Shown here: in pieces, positions 35,778 through 40,670 of the stretch
How positions within the stretch are numbered: the stretch's first letter is position 1
Layout of the letters: each line of letters opens with the position of its first letter
Virus record (IMG/VR): IMGVR_UViG_3300032235_000614
Location: 1-48,287 of that record
From: a virus
Direction: 5' to 3' (one strand)
Length of the DNA stretch: 48,287 bases
Program-made: the position numbers and the translations under genes
Notes under the pieces: generated by a model
Database searches by the model: none
What the model saw: only the letters and a program-made list of their open reading frames with translations
Told to the model about the DNA's origin: nothing

Positions 35778-36446
35778 TCAACTCACAATGGCGTTGACTG
35801 TTTTTTTAGCGGTGCCATGTGCAGGGAATGCTATCACAAACTGGCGGTCCGCTACTTGACACAAACCGCAGGTGGCACAAGTAACATTCTCATGAATTGT
35901 TGCGGGGCAGGTGATCACTTTGCGACCGTTGGATGTTGTATAGAATCGGTCGGTTTTGTCAGAGTGAACAACTGCAACGGCAGGAATGTTATGCTCACTC
36001 ATCACGCGATCAGCATCATCGACAGACTCACAAGATGCGTTGATTGTGAAACCTTTGGAGTTTGCATCTTTGATCACTTCGATGTTATGATCATTCAAAG
36101 GGTGGTGAGTGTAAGTATAACCACGGCGCCCACGGTTAGCGTTAACCAACTGTGAAACCATGTTAGGGTTAATATCTCCCAGAATATGAGGGAGATCTCC
36201 ACTAACATTGTGGCGCCAGATCTGACCGCGCTGAATGTTACGAATCAGGGCAATAAATTCTGCCCAAACTACACCACGCTCGCCAGATGTTACCTTGCGC
36301 CAGTGTAATGCTTGGGGACCGGACTTAGCGTAGCAACCTTTATCATAGAAGGCGCAACCTTCCCAGCAGGAAGAACGCTCAGACGTGGTGGTGGGGATGG
36401 GTCCAGTCTTGGCATTGCTGGAAACCATGGTGAGAGCAACTTGCAT
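35778..36446 (-). CDS. DUF7227-like protein, 222 aa
   Basis: Begins MQVALTMVSSNAKTGPIPTT with a Cys cluster at C27, C31 and C38 (SCWEGCAFYDKGCYA), then LHWRKVTSGERGVVWAEFIA, GQIWRHNVSGDLPHILGDIN, NANRGRRGYTYTHHPLNDHN and a C-terminal Cys set (VTCATCGLCQ). The order ...NAKTGPIP.T...CP..C.....GCYA..G....HWR...G.RG...W..F.......WRHN..GDLP is the pattern I recall for DUF7227, a family of unknown function in bacteria, plasmids and phages. Paired Cys groups suggest a metal or Fe-S site. It has a C/A-rich leader directly before the ATG, a TATACT box about 27 bases upstream and a strong terminator. An in-frame second ATG (M7) is possible. Confidence 0.8.
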   Translation of the reverse strand: MQVALTMVSSNAKTGPIPTTTSERSSCWEGCAFYDKGCYAKSGPQALHWRKVTSGERGVVWAEFIALIRNIQRGQIWRHNVSGDLPHILGDINPNMVSQLVNANRGRRGYTYTHHPLNDHNIEVIKDANSKGFTINASCESVDDADRVMSEHNIPAVAVVHSDKTDRFYTTSNGRKVITCPATIHENVTCATCGLCQVADRQFVIAFPAHGTAKKTVNAIVS

Positions 36447-36488
36447 CGTGGTGTGGTGCGGTTGACTTTCATAGTATAGGGGCAGGAT

Positions 36489-36509
36489 GGGGGGATCCTG
36501 AGACCCCCC
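36489..36509 (-). terminator. 6-bp all-GC hairpin after the 171-aa gene
   Basis: GGGGGG-TCTCAGGAT-CCCCCC on the minus strand, 19 bases after the stop at 36529 and directly before the promoter-like TATACT of the DUF7227 unit. No T-run follows. Confidence 0.5.
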
Positions 36510-36528
36510 TGTGCCACTTGTCAGACTG

Positions 36529-37044
36529 TCACGATGCCCACTTGATTCCCTTAATGTCAAGAAACTCTACCAACTTAGCAGCGTATTCTCCACAATGAGG
36601 GCAGCGGATTTCCTTGCGAACGATGCAACGATCCTTAGACTTGAGGGAAGGATCACTATAAGTTTTAGTCTTCAGGCGATAGATTGCGGCAAGTGTGCGC
36701 AGCATTTCCTCTACCTTAAGATCCTTTCCTGCATACTTAAAGTAAACAGTATTGAAGCGGCGAAAATCATTCTCACGGCGGCACTTATCAAGTTGGGATA
36801 CAATCCAACGTGATTCTTTAATGTCACCCAGAATCTGATTCAAGCAAACCTCAAACGCTGCATTAACTGTCTCAGTCAGAGCAACATTGCGCTCAATTTC
36901 CTTCATTCGATCAGTCATACGCTGCTTTTGAATAACAGCAACCTGATCATCAAACTTAAGGGTTTGAGTCTCAATCTGCTGCTGCAGAGCAACAAACAGT
37001 GCCTTAACTTGATCGGCGGTCAGATTAGAGAGATCGAAGGTCAT
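36529..37044 (-). CDS. hypothetical protein with C-terminal zinc-ribbon-like pair, 171 aa
   Basis: The ATG at 37044 gives MTFDLSNLTADQVKALFVAL. Residues 1-80 are a long helix or coiled coil (IETQTLKFDDQVAVIQKQRM, then ERNVALTETVNAAFEV). The middle is WIVSQLDKCRRENDFRRFNT followed by VYFKYAGKDLKVEEMLRTLA. The C-terminus holds CIVRKEIRCPHCGEYAAKL, a C-x8-C-x2-C group that could bind zinc. The layout (helical N-terminus, zinc C-terminus) would fit a DNA- or RNA polymerase-associated regulator, but no family is recognised. The 5' leader (CACTACCACGGACCC) is a weaker version of the C/A-rich leader. Confidence 0.72.
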   Translation of the reverse strand: MTFDLSNLTADQVKALFVALQQQIETQTLKFDDQVAVIQKQRMTDRMKEIERNVALTETVNAAFEVCLNQILGDIKESRWIVSQLDKCRRENDFRRFNTVYFKYAGKDLKVEEMLRTLAAIYRLKTKTYSDPSLKSKDRCIVRKEIRCPHCGEYAAKLVEFLDIKGIKWAS

Positions 37045-37230
37045 GGGTCCGTGGTAGTGGGCGGCGTTCAGTGGTGCGCCGTTGAGTGAATGATGCCATG
37101 CCAGAACCGACCCACACCAGCGACCTTGTGCCACTGGTTCGATTGTCACACTGACGGGGGTTTTGCACTTATATAGAAGGGGGAAGAGGTTAGCGTCTCA
37201 TGCTAAACTGGATTGAAGTGATTATTCTCA

Positions 37231-37250
37231 TATAACGATACCGTTGTATA
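37231..37250. repeat. imperfect palindrome TATAACG-ATAC-CGTTGTATA
   Basis: Related to the TATAAC..TAAC..TTATA 18-mers at 40400 and 40701. It lies in the 212-base gap 37045-37256 upstream of the 171-residue gene. That gap also has an inverted repeat GTTTAGC/GCTAAC around 37190 and a TATATAAG box near 37172. No gene is seen in the gap. Confidence 0.4.
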
Positions 37251-37256
37251 ATAGAC

Positions 37257-37286
37257 AAAAAAAGAGGGAGGACACCACTCCTCCCC
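37257..37286 (-). terminator. rho-independent terminator
   Basis: GGGAGGA-GTGGTG-TCCTCCC then TCTTTTTTT on the minus strand; perfect 7-bp stem and a 7-T tail. It closes the transcript of the 62-residue gene and precedes the 171-residue gene's upstream region. Confidence 0.88.
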
Positions 37287-37389
37287 AGTTAACCCTACAT
37301 CCACGCACCATATTGTATGATTATATGACTTACTTCGCGCAGGGTGACTTTGATCATAACGCGGGAGGCAAACCCCTTCCTCCCTTATA

Positions 37390-37578
37390 TCATAATTTTA
37401 TCATCCAGTCTGGGTCATTGTCAAGTGTCACCCAGAAGTGGTTTTTACCATTGAGTGATGTAAGAAACAGACGATTACCCACATGTTGTTCGATGATACA
37501 TTGTTCATCGCTGTTCATTAGATTTGCAAAGCGATTCTTTGCTTTTCTAGAGATGGGAGTGACGAATGCTGATTGCAT
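37390..37578 (-). CDS. conserved small protein, 62 aa
   Basis: It reads MQSAFVTPISRKAKNRFANL and continues MNSDEQCIIEQHVGNRLFLT followed by SLNGKNHFWVTLDNDPDWMI. The pattern ISRKA+NRFANLM....C.vEQ......f......HFWV...nDP.W is one I recall from cyanobacteria and cyanophages, so I am fairly confident it is real. It is probably a small beta-barrel-like protein of unknown role. The leader contains TCTCG-W-CGAGA sites and a CATCGAGTTC segment shared with the gene at 40093. Confidence 0.75.
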   Translation of the reverse strand: MQSAFVTPISRKAKNRFANLMNSDEQCIIEQHVGNRLFLTSLNGKNHFWVTLDNDPDWMIKL

Positions 37579-37623
37579 GATGAATCTCGAACTCGATGTG
37601 TGTAATCTAGTTCATGATGCAGG

Positions 37624-37674
37624 TCTCGTCGAGATTGAATGTGCCACTAGATGATGTGGTACATCTCGTCGAGT
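37624..37674. promoter_or_regulatory. palindromic operator-like sites upstream of the 62-aa gene
   Basis: TCTCGTCGAGA at 37624-37634 and TCTCGTCGAGT at 37664-37674, centres 40 bases apart. A third, weaker copy (TCTCGTCTAGG, 37688-37698) falls in the end of the upstream gene. The first two lie in the 98-base gap before the ATG at 37578. Confidence 0.65.
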
Positions 37675-37676
37675 TT

Positions 37677-37823
37677 TTAGAATTGAATCTCGTCTAGGGT
37701 TGGACCATTATCTTGACTAGATTCACAAACGTCCATCCCATCACACAGTGTATCAAGAATCTCCAGGATGCTGTTCCCATTAGTGCCTTGACGAAGTTGA
37801 GAGATTAGAAGTTCTTTAGTCAT
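37677..37823 (-). CDS. small acidic protein, 48 aa
   Basis: Direct translation from the ATG at 37823: MTKELLISQLRQGTNGNSIL, then EILDTLCDGMDVCESSQDNG and PTLDEIQF. The frame begins 2 bases after the stop of the 59-residue gene, so the two are coupled. It is probably helical, acidic and soluble. The pattern ELL.QLR.GtnGneIL.ILD.l resembles short cyanobacterial/cyanophage ORFs; function is unknown. Confidence 0.65.
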   Translation of the reverse strand: MTKELLISQLRQGTNGNSILEILDTLCDGMDVCESSQDNGPTLDEIQF

Positions 37824-37825
37824 AA

Positions 37826-38005
37826 TCAAACACGAAGATAGGGAAAATTAGAATCAACAAGTCCAGGAATTGCAGAACTCGTTACTTTGAGTTGAGTTCC
37901 ATCATCATACCAACCATCAGTAGAAGAATCATAGACGAGAACCTCTCTGTCGAGTTGATTCTTGTCGAGAGTCTGAATCATCTGGAGAAGTTGTTGGTAG
38001 GTCAT
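37826..38005 (-). CDS. small acidic protein, 59 aa
   Basis: The ATG at 38005 gives MTYQQLLQMIQTLDKNQLDR, then EVLVYDSSTDGWYDDGTQLK and a beta-rich end VTSSAIPGLVDSNFPYLRV. It has an N-terminal helix followed by a small beta sheet. Similar MTYQ.LL..I..Ld..QL...V.v......e...... proteins occur in cyanophages. The unit follows a 7-bp hairpin and leads straight into the 48-residue gene. Confidence 0.68.
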   Translation of the reverse strand: MTYQQLLQMIQTLDKNQLDREVLVYDSSTDGWYDDGTQLKVTSSAIPGLVDSNFPYLRV

Positions 38006-38044
38006 GAGGTGTCTCAGGAACAAAGGTAATGTAGAACGGATTGA

Positions 38045-38061
38045 GGGTGCCAGAGGCACCC
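38045..38061 (-). promoter_or_regulatory. perfect 7-bp hairpin GGGTGCC-TCT-GGCACCC
   Basis: Minus-strand stem with a 3-base loop, 11 bases after the stop at 38073. TCAATCC follows, not a T-run. It separates the 54-residue gene from the 59-residue gene and may be a weak terminator or processing site. Confidence 0.5.
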
Positions 38062-38072
38062 GATGTGCCAGT

Positions 38073-38237
38073 TCAGTAACCGTTCAGGAAGTCCGCCAGT
38101 GCCTCCTGATACTGCTCCTCAGTCTCATAGGTACGCAGACCTATGGTAAGAGGAAACACACGCTTTGGAGCGGAAGCAGTGGGCAGATCCCGACCTTTAT
38201 CAAGGATCTGTTGCTTATAAGGATTGGAGTTTTTCAT
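38073..38237 (-). CDS. small basic protein, 54 aa
   Basis: Direct translation: MKNSNPYKQQILDKGRDLPT, then ASAPKRVFPLTIGLRTYETE and EQYQEALADFLNGY. The ATG overlaps the TGA of the 44-residue gene (ATGA), so the two are coupled. The C-terminal half should form one helix. No family is recognised. Confidence 0.6.
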   Translation of the reverse strand: MKNSNPYKQQILDKGRDLPTASAPKRVFPLTIGLRTYETEEQYQEALADFLNGY

Positions 38238-38371
38238 CAGAGGGTCACATTGCCGTTGACAAACTCATTCCAAGACTGCTCATTGTCTTCTTCATCCCTC
38301 ATTTCGGGAATGTCGAAGATCTCACCAGGAGCATCTTGAATCTCAGACCAAAGATCAGTGTCGAAGTCCAT
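38237..38371 (-). CDS. small acidic protein, 44 aa
   Basis: Direct translation: MDFDTDLWSEIQDAPGEIFD, then IPEMRDEEDNEQSWNEFVNG and NVTL. Strongly acidic (about 13 Asp/Glu). The ATG follows the C/A-rich leader (ACAACCACGCCAC), and a terminator lies just upstream, so this is the first gene of a two-gene unit. It resembles small acidic host-shutoff or DNA-mimic peptides in composition only. Confidence 0.6.
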   Translation of the reverse strand: MDFDTDLWSEIQDAPGEIFDIPEMRDEEDNEQSWNEFVNGNVTL

Positions 38372-38407
38372 GTGGCGTGGTTGTGTGAACAATCGAACTA
38401 TAGGACC

Positions 38408-38430
38408 AAAAGGGGGGCACGAAACCCCCC
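38408..38430 (-). terminator. rho-independent terminator after the KTSC-like gene
   Basis: GGGGGG-TTTCGTG-CCCCCC followed by TTTTGG on the minus strand, 12 bases after the stop at 38443. Confidence 0.7.
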
Positions 38431-38442
38431 ATGTACCAGTTG

Positions 38443-38667
38443 TCAGACCTCCACAAGGGTCTTTTCGGTACGGATTGCCTGATTGACAAACCGACCCACA
38501 GAACCCTCAGGATCAGCAATCACCTGCTCCAGAGAAGCAACAAAACCGCTAGGATCTTGTGCACGGTAGGAATACTCTTTACCGTTGCTGGTGTAGGTGA
38601 TGTTCACTTGCTCACCATCAATGTTCAGAGCAGAGATGGCAGAAGAATCGAAGTTGAATTCGCGCAT
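38443..38667 (-). CDS. KTSC-like small protein, 74 aa
   Basis: From the ATG at 38667: MREFNFDSSAISALNIDGEQ, then VNITYTSNGKEYSYRAQDPS and GFVASLEQVIADPEGSVGRF. The layout (SSxI..l.YD......v.f..G..Y.Y..v....F......S.G.f.n) matches the KTSC family, a small beta domain of unknown or RNA-associated function. It lies between tRNA-Leu and a terminator. GC content is close to that of the neighbouring cassettes. Confidence 0.7.
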   Translation of the reverse strand: MREFNFDSSAISALNIDGEQVNITYTSNGKEYSYRAQDPSGFVASLEQVIADPEGSVGRFVNQAIRTEKTLVEV

Positions 38668-38711
38668 TATGATTAAAAAGTAAGTTGACAATTGGCACTG
38701 GATTGTGCCAG

Positions 38712-38795
38712 TAGGGCGAGGGGGACTTGAACCCCCACGGGATTTCTCCCAACAGATTTTAAGTCTGGTGTGTCTACCACTTCCACCACCGCCCC
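38712..38795 (-). tRNA. tRNA-Leu (anticodon TAA)
   Basis: 84-nt cloverleaf on the minus strand: 7-bp acceptor stem (GGGGCGG pairing with TCGCCCT), anticodon stem CAGA/TCTG with loop CTTAAAA (anticodon TAA), a long class II variable arm (TGGGAGAAATCCCG), T-arm GGGGG-TTCAAGT-CCCCC and discriminator A. CCA is not encoded. A phage-borne Leu-UAA tRNA would help decode TTA codons, which are common in this AT-rich genome. Confidence 0.93.
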
Positions 38796-38808
38796 GTGGT
38801 ATGTGACA

Positions 38809-38837
38809 ATCATAGATCAGGAGATCTGGATTGTCAA
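38809..38837 (-). promoter_or_regulatory. sigma70-type promoter upstream of tRNA-Leu
   Basis: TTGACA (38837-38832), 17-base spacer, TATGAT (38814-38809) on the minus strand, with the tRNA 5' end 13 bases further on. The -35 box begins just after the end of the upstream tRNA. Confidence 0.7.
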
Positions 38838-38838
38838 G

Positions 38839-38911
38839 TGCTGGTTGCGAGGATCGAACTCGCCTCCCATCGATTATGAGTCGATTGCATTCGCCAGATT
38901 GCTAAACCAGC
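38839..38911 (-). tRNA. tRNA with anticodon CAT (elongator Met or Ile2)
   Basis: 73-nt cloverleaf: acceptor GCTGGTT/AACCAGC, D-stem GCA/TGC, anticodon stem ATCGA/TCGAT with loop CTCATAA, T-arm GCGAG-TTCGATC-CTCGC, discriminator A, no encoded CCA. CAT can be elongator Met or, if C34 becomes lysidine, Ile (ATA). The loop CTCATAA occurs in both. It lacks initiator features (no three G-C pairs at the end of the anticodon stem). Confidence 0.88.
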
Positions 38912-38920
38912 ATAGAATGA

Positions 38921-38941
38921 GTCTTGATGCTTTGTCAAGAC
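38921..38941 (-). terminator. perfect 7-bp hairpin after the 154-aa gene
   Basis: GTCTTGA-CAAAGCA-TCAAGAC on the minus strand, between the gene ending at 38956 and the CAT tRNA. Only TCATTC follows, so it is either a weak terminator or a stem for processing the downstream tRNA. Confidence 0.5.
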
Positions 38942-38955
38942 CCTTGTGACAATAC

Positions 38956-39420
38956 TTATGCTGTCACATAGTTAGGAATCTCGACGAGTTCTACAGGTTC
39001 CCCGAACCCAATCTTATAGCACTTCCAGTTATCGTCGAGATTGTACAGATAAGCGTACTCTTCTCCACCAAGATTTCCTGATACAAACTCGTCGAAACTT
39101 GTGTGCTCTACTTCCAGATCATCACCACGTTCTGTATGATAAAGTGGTTGAGGTTCACGATCATTCTCATACTTCAGATAACCTGCAGCATCATGAATGT
39201 ATTCTCCCTTCTCATCTCTGAGTGCTTTTGAGTTCCATTCTCCACGAGTGCGAAGTGTTGACATACTACCACCATCGATGAGTTCTTGTACATCTTCACG
39301 GTTCAGATAGTGTTGAACCAAGGTCTTACCATTGCCTTCAGGATAACCATCCCAGTGGCAGTAGACACTAACCACAGAATGATCAGGAAGTTCGATGCCG
39401 ATGCGTGAGCGAGTTCCCAT
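38956..39420 (-). CDS. conserved phage/cyanobacterial protein, 154 aa
   Basis: The ATG at 39420 gives MGTRSRIGIELPDHSVVSVY, then CHWDGYPEGNGKTLVQHYLN and REDVQELIDGGSMSTLR. The C-terminus contains GGEEYAYLYNLDDNWKCYKI followed by PVELVEIPNYVTA. The MGTRSRIGIe......s.YCHWDGYP...G..L..HY pattern is a well-conserved family of unknown function in phages. It is driven by a good sigma70-type promoter. The extension upstream of this ATG is leader. Confidence 0.85.
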   Translation of the reverse strand: MGTRSRIGIELPDHSVVSVYCHWDGYPEGNGKTLVQHYLNREDVQELIDGGSMSTLRTRGEWNSKALRDEKGEYIHDAAGYLKYENDREPQPLYHTERGDDLEVEHTSFDEFVSGNLGGEEYAYLYNLDDNWKCYKIGFGEPVELVEIPNYVTA

Positions 39421-39447
39421 GGTGTTCTTCGGGTGTTGAACGAGTTC

Positions 39448-39477
39448 AGTATAGGACACTCTTCAGTGGTCTGTCAA
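39448..39477 (-). promoter_or_regulatory. sigma70-type promoter for the 154-aa gene
   Basis: TTGACA (39477-39472), 18-base spacer, TATACT (39453-39448) on the minus strand. The ATG is at 39420, leaving a short leader that contains TGAACTCGTTCAACACC, also found before the gene at 39685. Confidence 0.75.
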
Positions 39478-39502
39478 GTGCCCTAGGACAGTCTTCAAAG
39501 TG

Positions 39503-39685
39503 TCACAGGAGGTCTTCGTACTCTCCCGAATCTAAAGCGTCTTCCAGCGCCATTACAAGACCATCGAAGTCCTCAGAGGATGGTAGCACACTGGTGAGGA
39601 TATTCACCAGATCGCCATATTCCTCACGAAGTTCATTCAAATACTCCTTCCGATTTGCATAACCGTTGTCTGTGTAGATCGACAT
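39503..39685 (-). CDS. conserved small acidic protein, 60 aa
   Basis: MSIYTDNGYANRKEYLNELR, then EEYGDLVNILTSVLPSSEDF and DGLVMALEDALDSGEYEDLL. The pattern M-S-I-Y-x-[ED]-N-G-[YF]-x-[NS]-R-x-[ED]-Y-L...L..eYg......L...LG..EDFDGLV.ALED is common in cyanobacteria and cyanophages. It is helical and acidic. Its leader shares TGAACTCGTTCAACACC with the preceding unit at 39420. Confidence 0.78.
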   Translation of the reverse strand: MSIYTDNGYANRKEYLNELREEYGDLVNILTSVLPSSEDFDGLVMALEDALDSGEYEDLL

Positions 39686-39719
39686 GAGTGGTTCAGGTGT
39701 TGAACGAGTTCAATCTATA

Positions 39720-39947
39720 TCAGAACAGGGTCATCTGCAATACGTCTTGTGCCAGTTCAGGTTTTGGCATAAGGAGTTGCTTCAAACGTTCCAGATGGTC
39801 AGTTCTTTGTCTGTCCTCAGATTCTGCACATAGATTTACAGGCACTCCATTATTGGTATTGAAAAACCCATAAGAATCTACAGAAGTCTTATAAAGTTCT
39901 GAGTCTTGTGTATAATAGACCCAATTATCATCAATAAAGTACTTCAA
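39720..39947 (-). CDS. hypothetical protein, 75 aa, TTG start
   Basis: The frame opens with TTG AAG TAC TTT (MKYFIDDNWVYYTQDSELYK), then TSVDSYGFFNTNNGVPVNLC and HLERLKQLLMPKPELAQDVL. The TTG shares TGA with the stop of the previous gene (TTGA), the same coupling that ATGA gives elsewhere; no ATG lies near. The N-terminal half is beta-rich, the C-terminal half a helix. No family is recognised. Confidence 0.68.
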   Translation of the reverse strand: MKYFIDDNWVYYTQDSELYKTSVDSYGFFNTNNGVPVNLCAESEDRQRTDHLERLKQLLMPKPELAQDVLQMTLF

Positions 39948-40093
39948 AATGGATCAAACTCCTTTACAGACACTTGTACGTCCTCATTACCTTCTAATTC
40001 TAGAAGATCTTTCCAGTTAATATCATGTACATCTAGATCATCATAACAATCTATGTCTAGAGTAACAATGATTTTGCGCTTCTGCATTAACAT
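39944..40093 (-). CDS. small acidic protein, 47-49 aa
   Basis: The frame starts ATG TTA ATG CAG at 40093 or the second ATG at 40087: MQKRKIIVTLDIDCYDDLDV, then HDINWKDLLELEGNEDVQVS and VKEFDPF. It is beta-alpha-beta in prediction and acidic. The leader CATCGAGTTC before the ATG resembles that of the gene at 37578. Function is unknown; coupled to the next gene through TTGA. Confidence 0.66.
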   Translation of the reverse strand: MLMQKRKIIVTLDIDCYDDLDVHDINWKDLLELEGNEDVQVSVKEFDPF

Positions 40094-40124
40094 AAGAACT
40101 CGATGCGTTGTGAACTAGATTCTA

Positions 40125-40277
40125 TCATGCGTAGTGGCGATATGCAAGATCTTGATAATCTTGCCCATCTCGTGCATAATCCTCGTCGAGATCTGATGTG
40201 CCATTCTCGGCATATGAATCCTCGTCGAGATTATAATCGTTGCTAAACGTGTAGTCGAGATCGTAGTCGTCGTACAT
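40125..40277 (-). CDS. Asp/Glu/Tyr-rich protein, 50 aa
   Basis: From the ATG at 40277: MYDDYDLDYTFSNDYNLDED, then SYAENGTSDLDEDYARDGQD and YQDLAYRHYA. About 30 percent Asp/Glu and many Tyr, with a repeated DLDED element, so it is probably a disordered, DNA-mimic-like peptide. The codons for LDED (CTCGACGAGGAT) resemble the palindrome half sites nearby. The gene is driven by a sigma70 promoter with embedded operator-like palindromes. Confidence 0.65.
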   Translation of the reverse strand: MYDDYDLDYTFSNDYNLDEDSYAENGTSDLDEDYARDGQDYQDLAYRHYA

Positions 40278-40278
40278 A

Positions 40279-40360
40279 ACTCGTCGAGATTGTGTAACTG
40301 TAAGTATTATAGCATAAATCTCGACTAGATTCAAGCACATGTGCCAGTCTCGTCGAGATT
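40279..40360 (-). promoter_or_regulatory. sigma70 promoter with three palindromic operator-like sites
   Basis: The minus strand has TTGAAT (40334-40329), a 17-base spacer and TATAAT (40311-40306). Palindrome 2 (AATCTAGTCGAGATT, 40317-40331) lies across the -35 edge and spacer. Palindrome 3 (ACTCGTCGAGATT, 40279-40291) lies between the start site and the ATG at 40277. Palindrome 1 (TCTCGTCGAGATT, 40348-40360) lies upstream of -35. This is the classic layout of repressor operators on a promoter. Confidence 0.75.
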
Positions 40361-40399
40361 TTCATAAGATTATATAGGTCTTATAGTATGATAATGTCA

Positions 40400-40417
40400 T
40401 ATAACGCTAACATTATA
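40400..40417. repeat. 18-mer TATAACGCTAACATTATA
   Basis: One of two near-identical 18-mers (the other, TATAACACTAACGTTATA, at 40701-40718, differs at two positions). Both are imperfect palindromes with TATAA/TTATA ends, and they flank the plus-strand promoter and the 10-bp array. Confidence 0.6.
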
Positions 40418-40482
40418 TAATAATATGATGGTCTTATGTGAGTCTTATGGGGGGTGTGCCAGTTTTTGGGCCGTCCTGGGGC

Positions 40483-40511
40483 TTGACAAACTGCGCGTCT
40501 TATGGTATGCT
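40483..40511 (+). promoter_or_regulatory. sigma70-type promoter on the plus strand
   Basis: TTGACA (40483-40488), 17-base spacer, TATGCT (40506-40511). It points into the 10-bp array and onward to the GIY-YIG gene 300 bases downstream, the only plus-strand gene of the window. Confidence 0.7.
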
Positions 40512-40540
40512 CGCTAAACTTGCATAAGAATCAGACATTT

Positions 40541-40670
40541 ATAAGCACTTAAAGGCACTTAAAGGCACTTAAAGGCATTCAAAGGACTTTATAAGCACTT
40601 AAAGGCACTTAAAGACATTCAAAGGACTTTATAAGCACTTAAAGGCACTTATAAGCATTCAAAGAACTTA
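40541..40670. repeat. 13-unit tandem array with an exact 10-bp period
   Basis: Thirteen consecutive 10-mers in strict register. They are built from four variants: A=ATAAGCACTT, B=AAAGGCACTT, C=AAAGGCATTC, D=AAAGGACTTT. The order is A-B-B-C-D, A-B-C'-D, A-B-A'-D', so the array is itself a threefold higher-order repeat. It is noncoding (10 is not a multiple of 3). The AAAGG tract recurs once per DNA turn on one helix face, suggesting bent DNA, cooperative protein binding or iterons of an origin. The rest of the 537-base gap 40278-40814 is AT-rich and holds the promoters and 18-mers listed. Confidence 0.92.

Noticed and set aside
35530-35781. N-terminal extension of the 41-residue protein
   Set aside because: It covers a terminator and two hairpins and overlaps the end of the DUF7227-like gene; the short form has the shared leader next to its ATG.
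37295-37357. 20-codon minus-strand ORF (MIKVTLREVSHII...) before the terminator at 37257
   Set aside because: Too short to support. Its DNA resembles the 3' end of the gene at 33905, so it may be a remnant of a duplicated cassette end, but the similarity is short.
38909-38937. TTGACA-18-TATGCT directly before the CAT tRNA
   Set aside because: The -35 box is part of a perfect hairpin and the -10 box overlaps the first bases of the tRNA, so a transcript would start inside it.
38956-39100. Palindrome-like TCTCGACGAG and TCGTCGAG copies in the 154-residue gene
   Set aside because: They encode normal Glu-Leu-Val-Glu and Leu-Asp-Asp residues of a conserved protein and are not placed at a promoter.
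40541-40670. Interpretation of the 10-bp array as a CRISPR array
   Set aside because: The units are contiguous with no unique spacers and are far too short.
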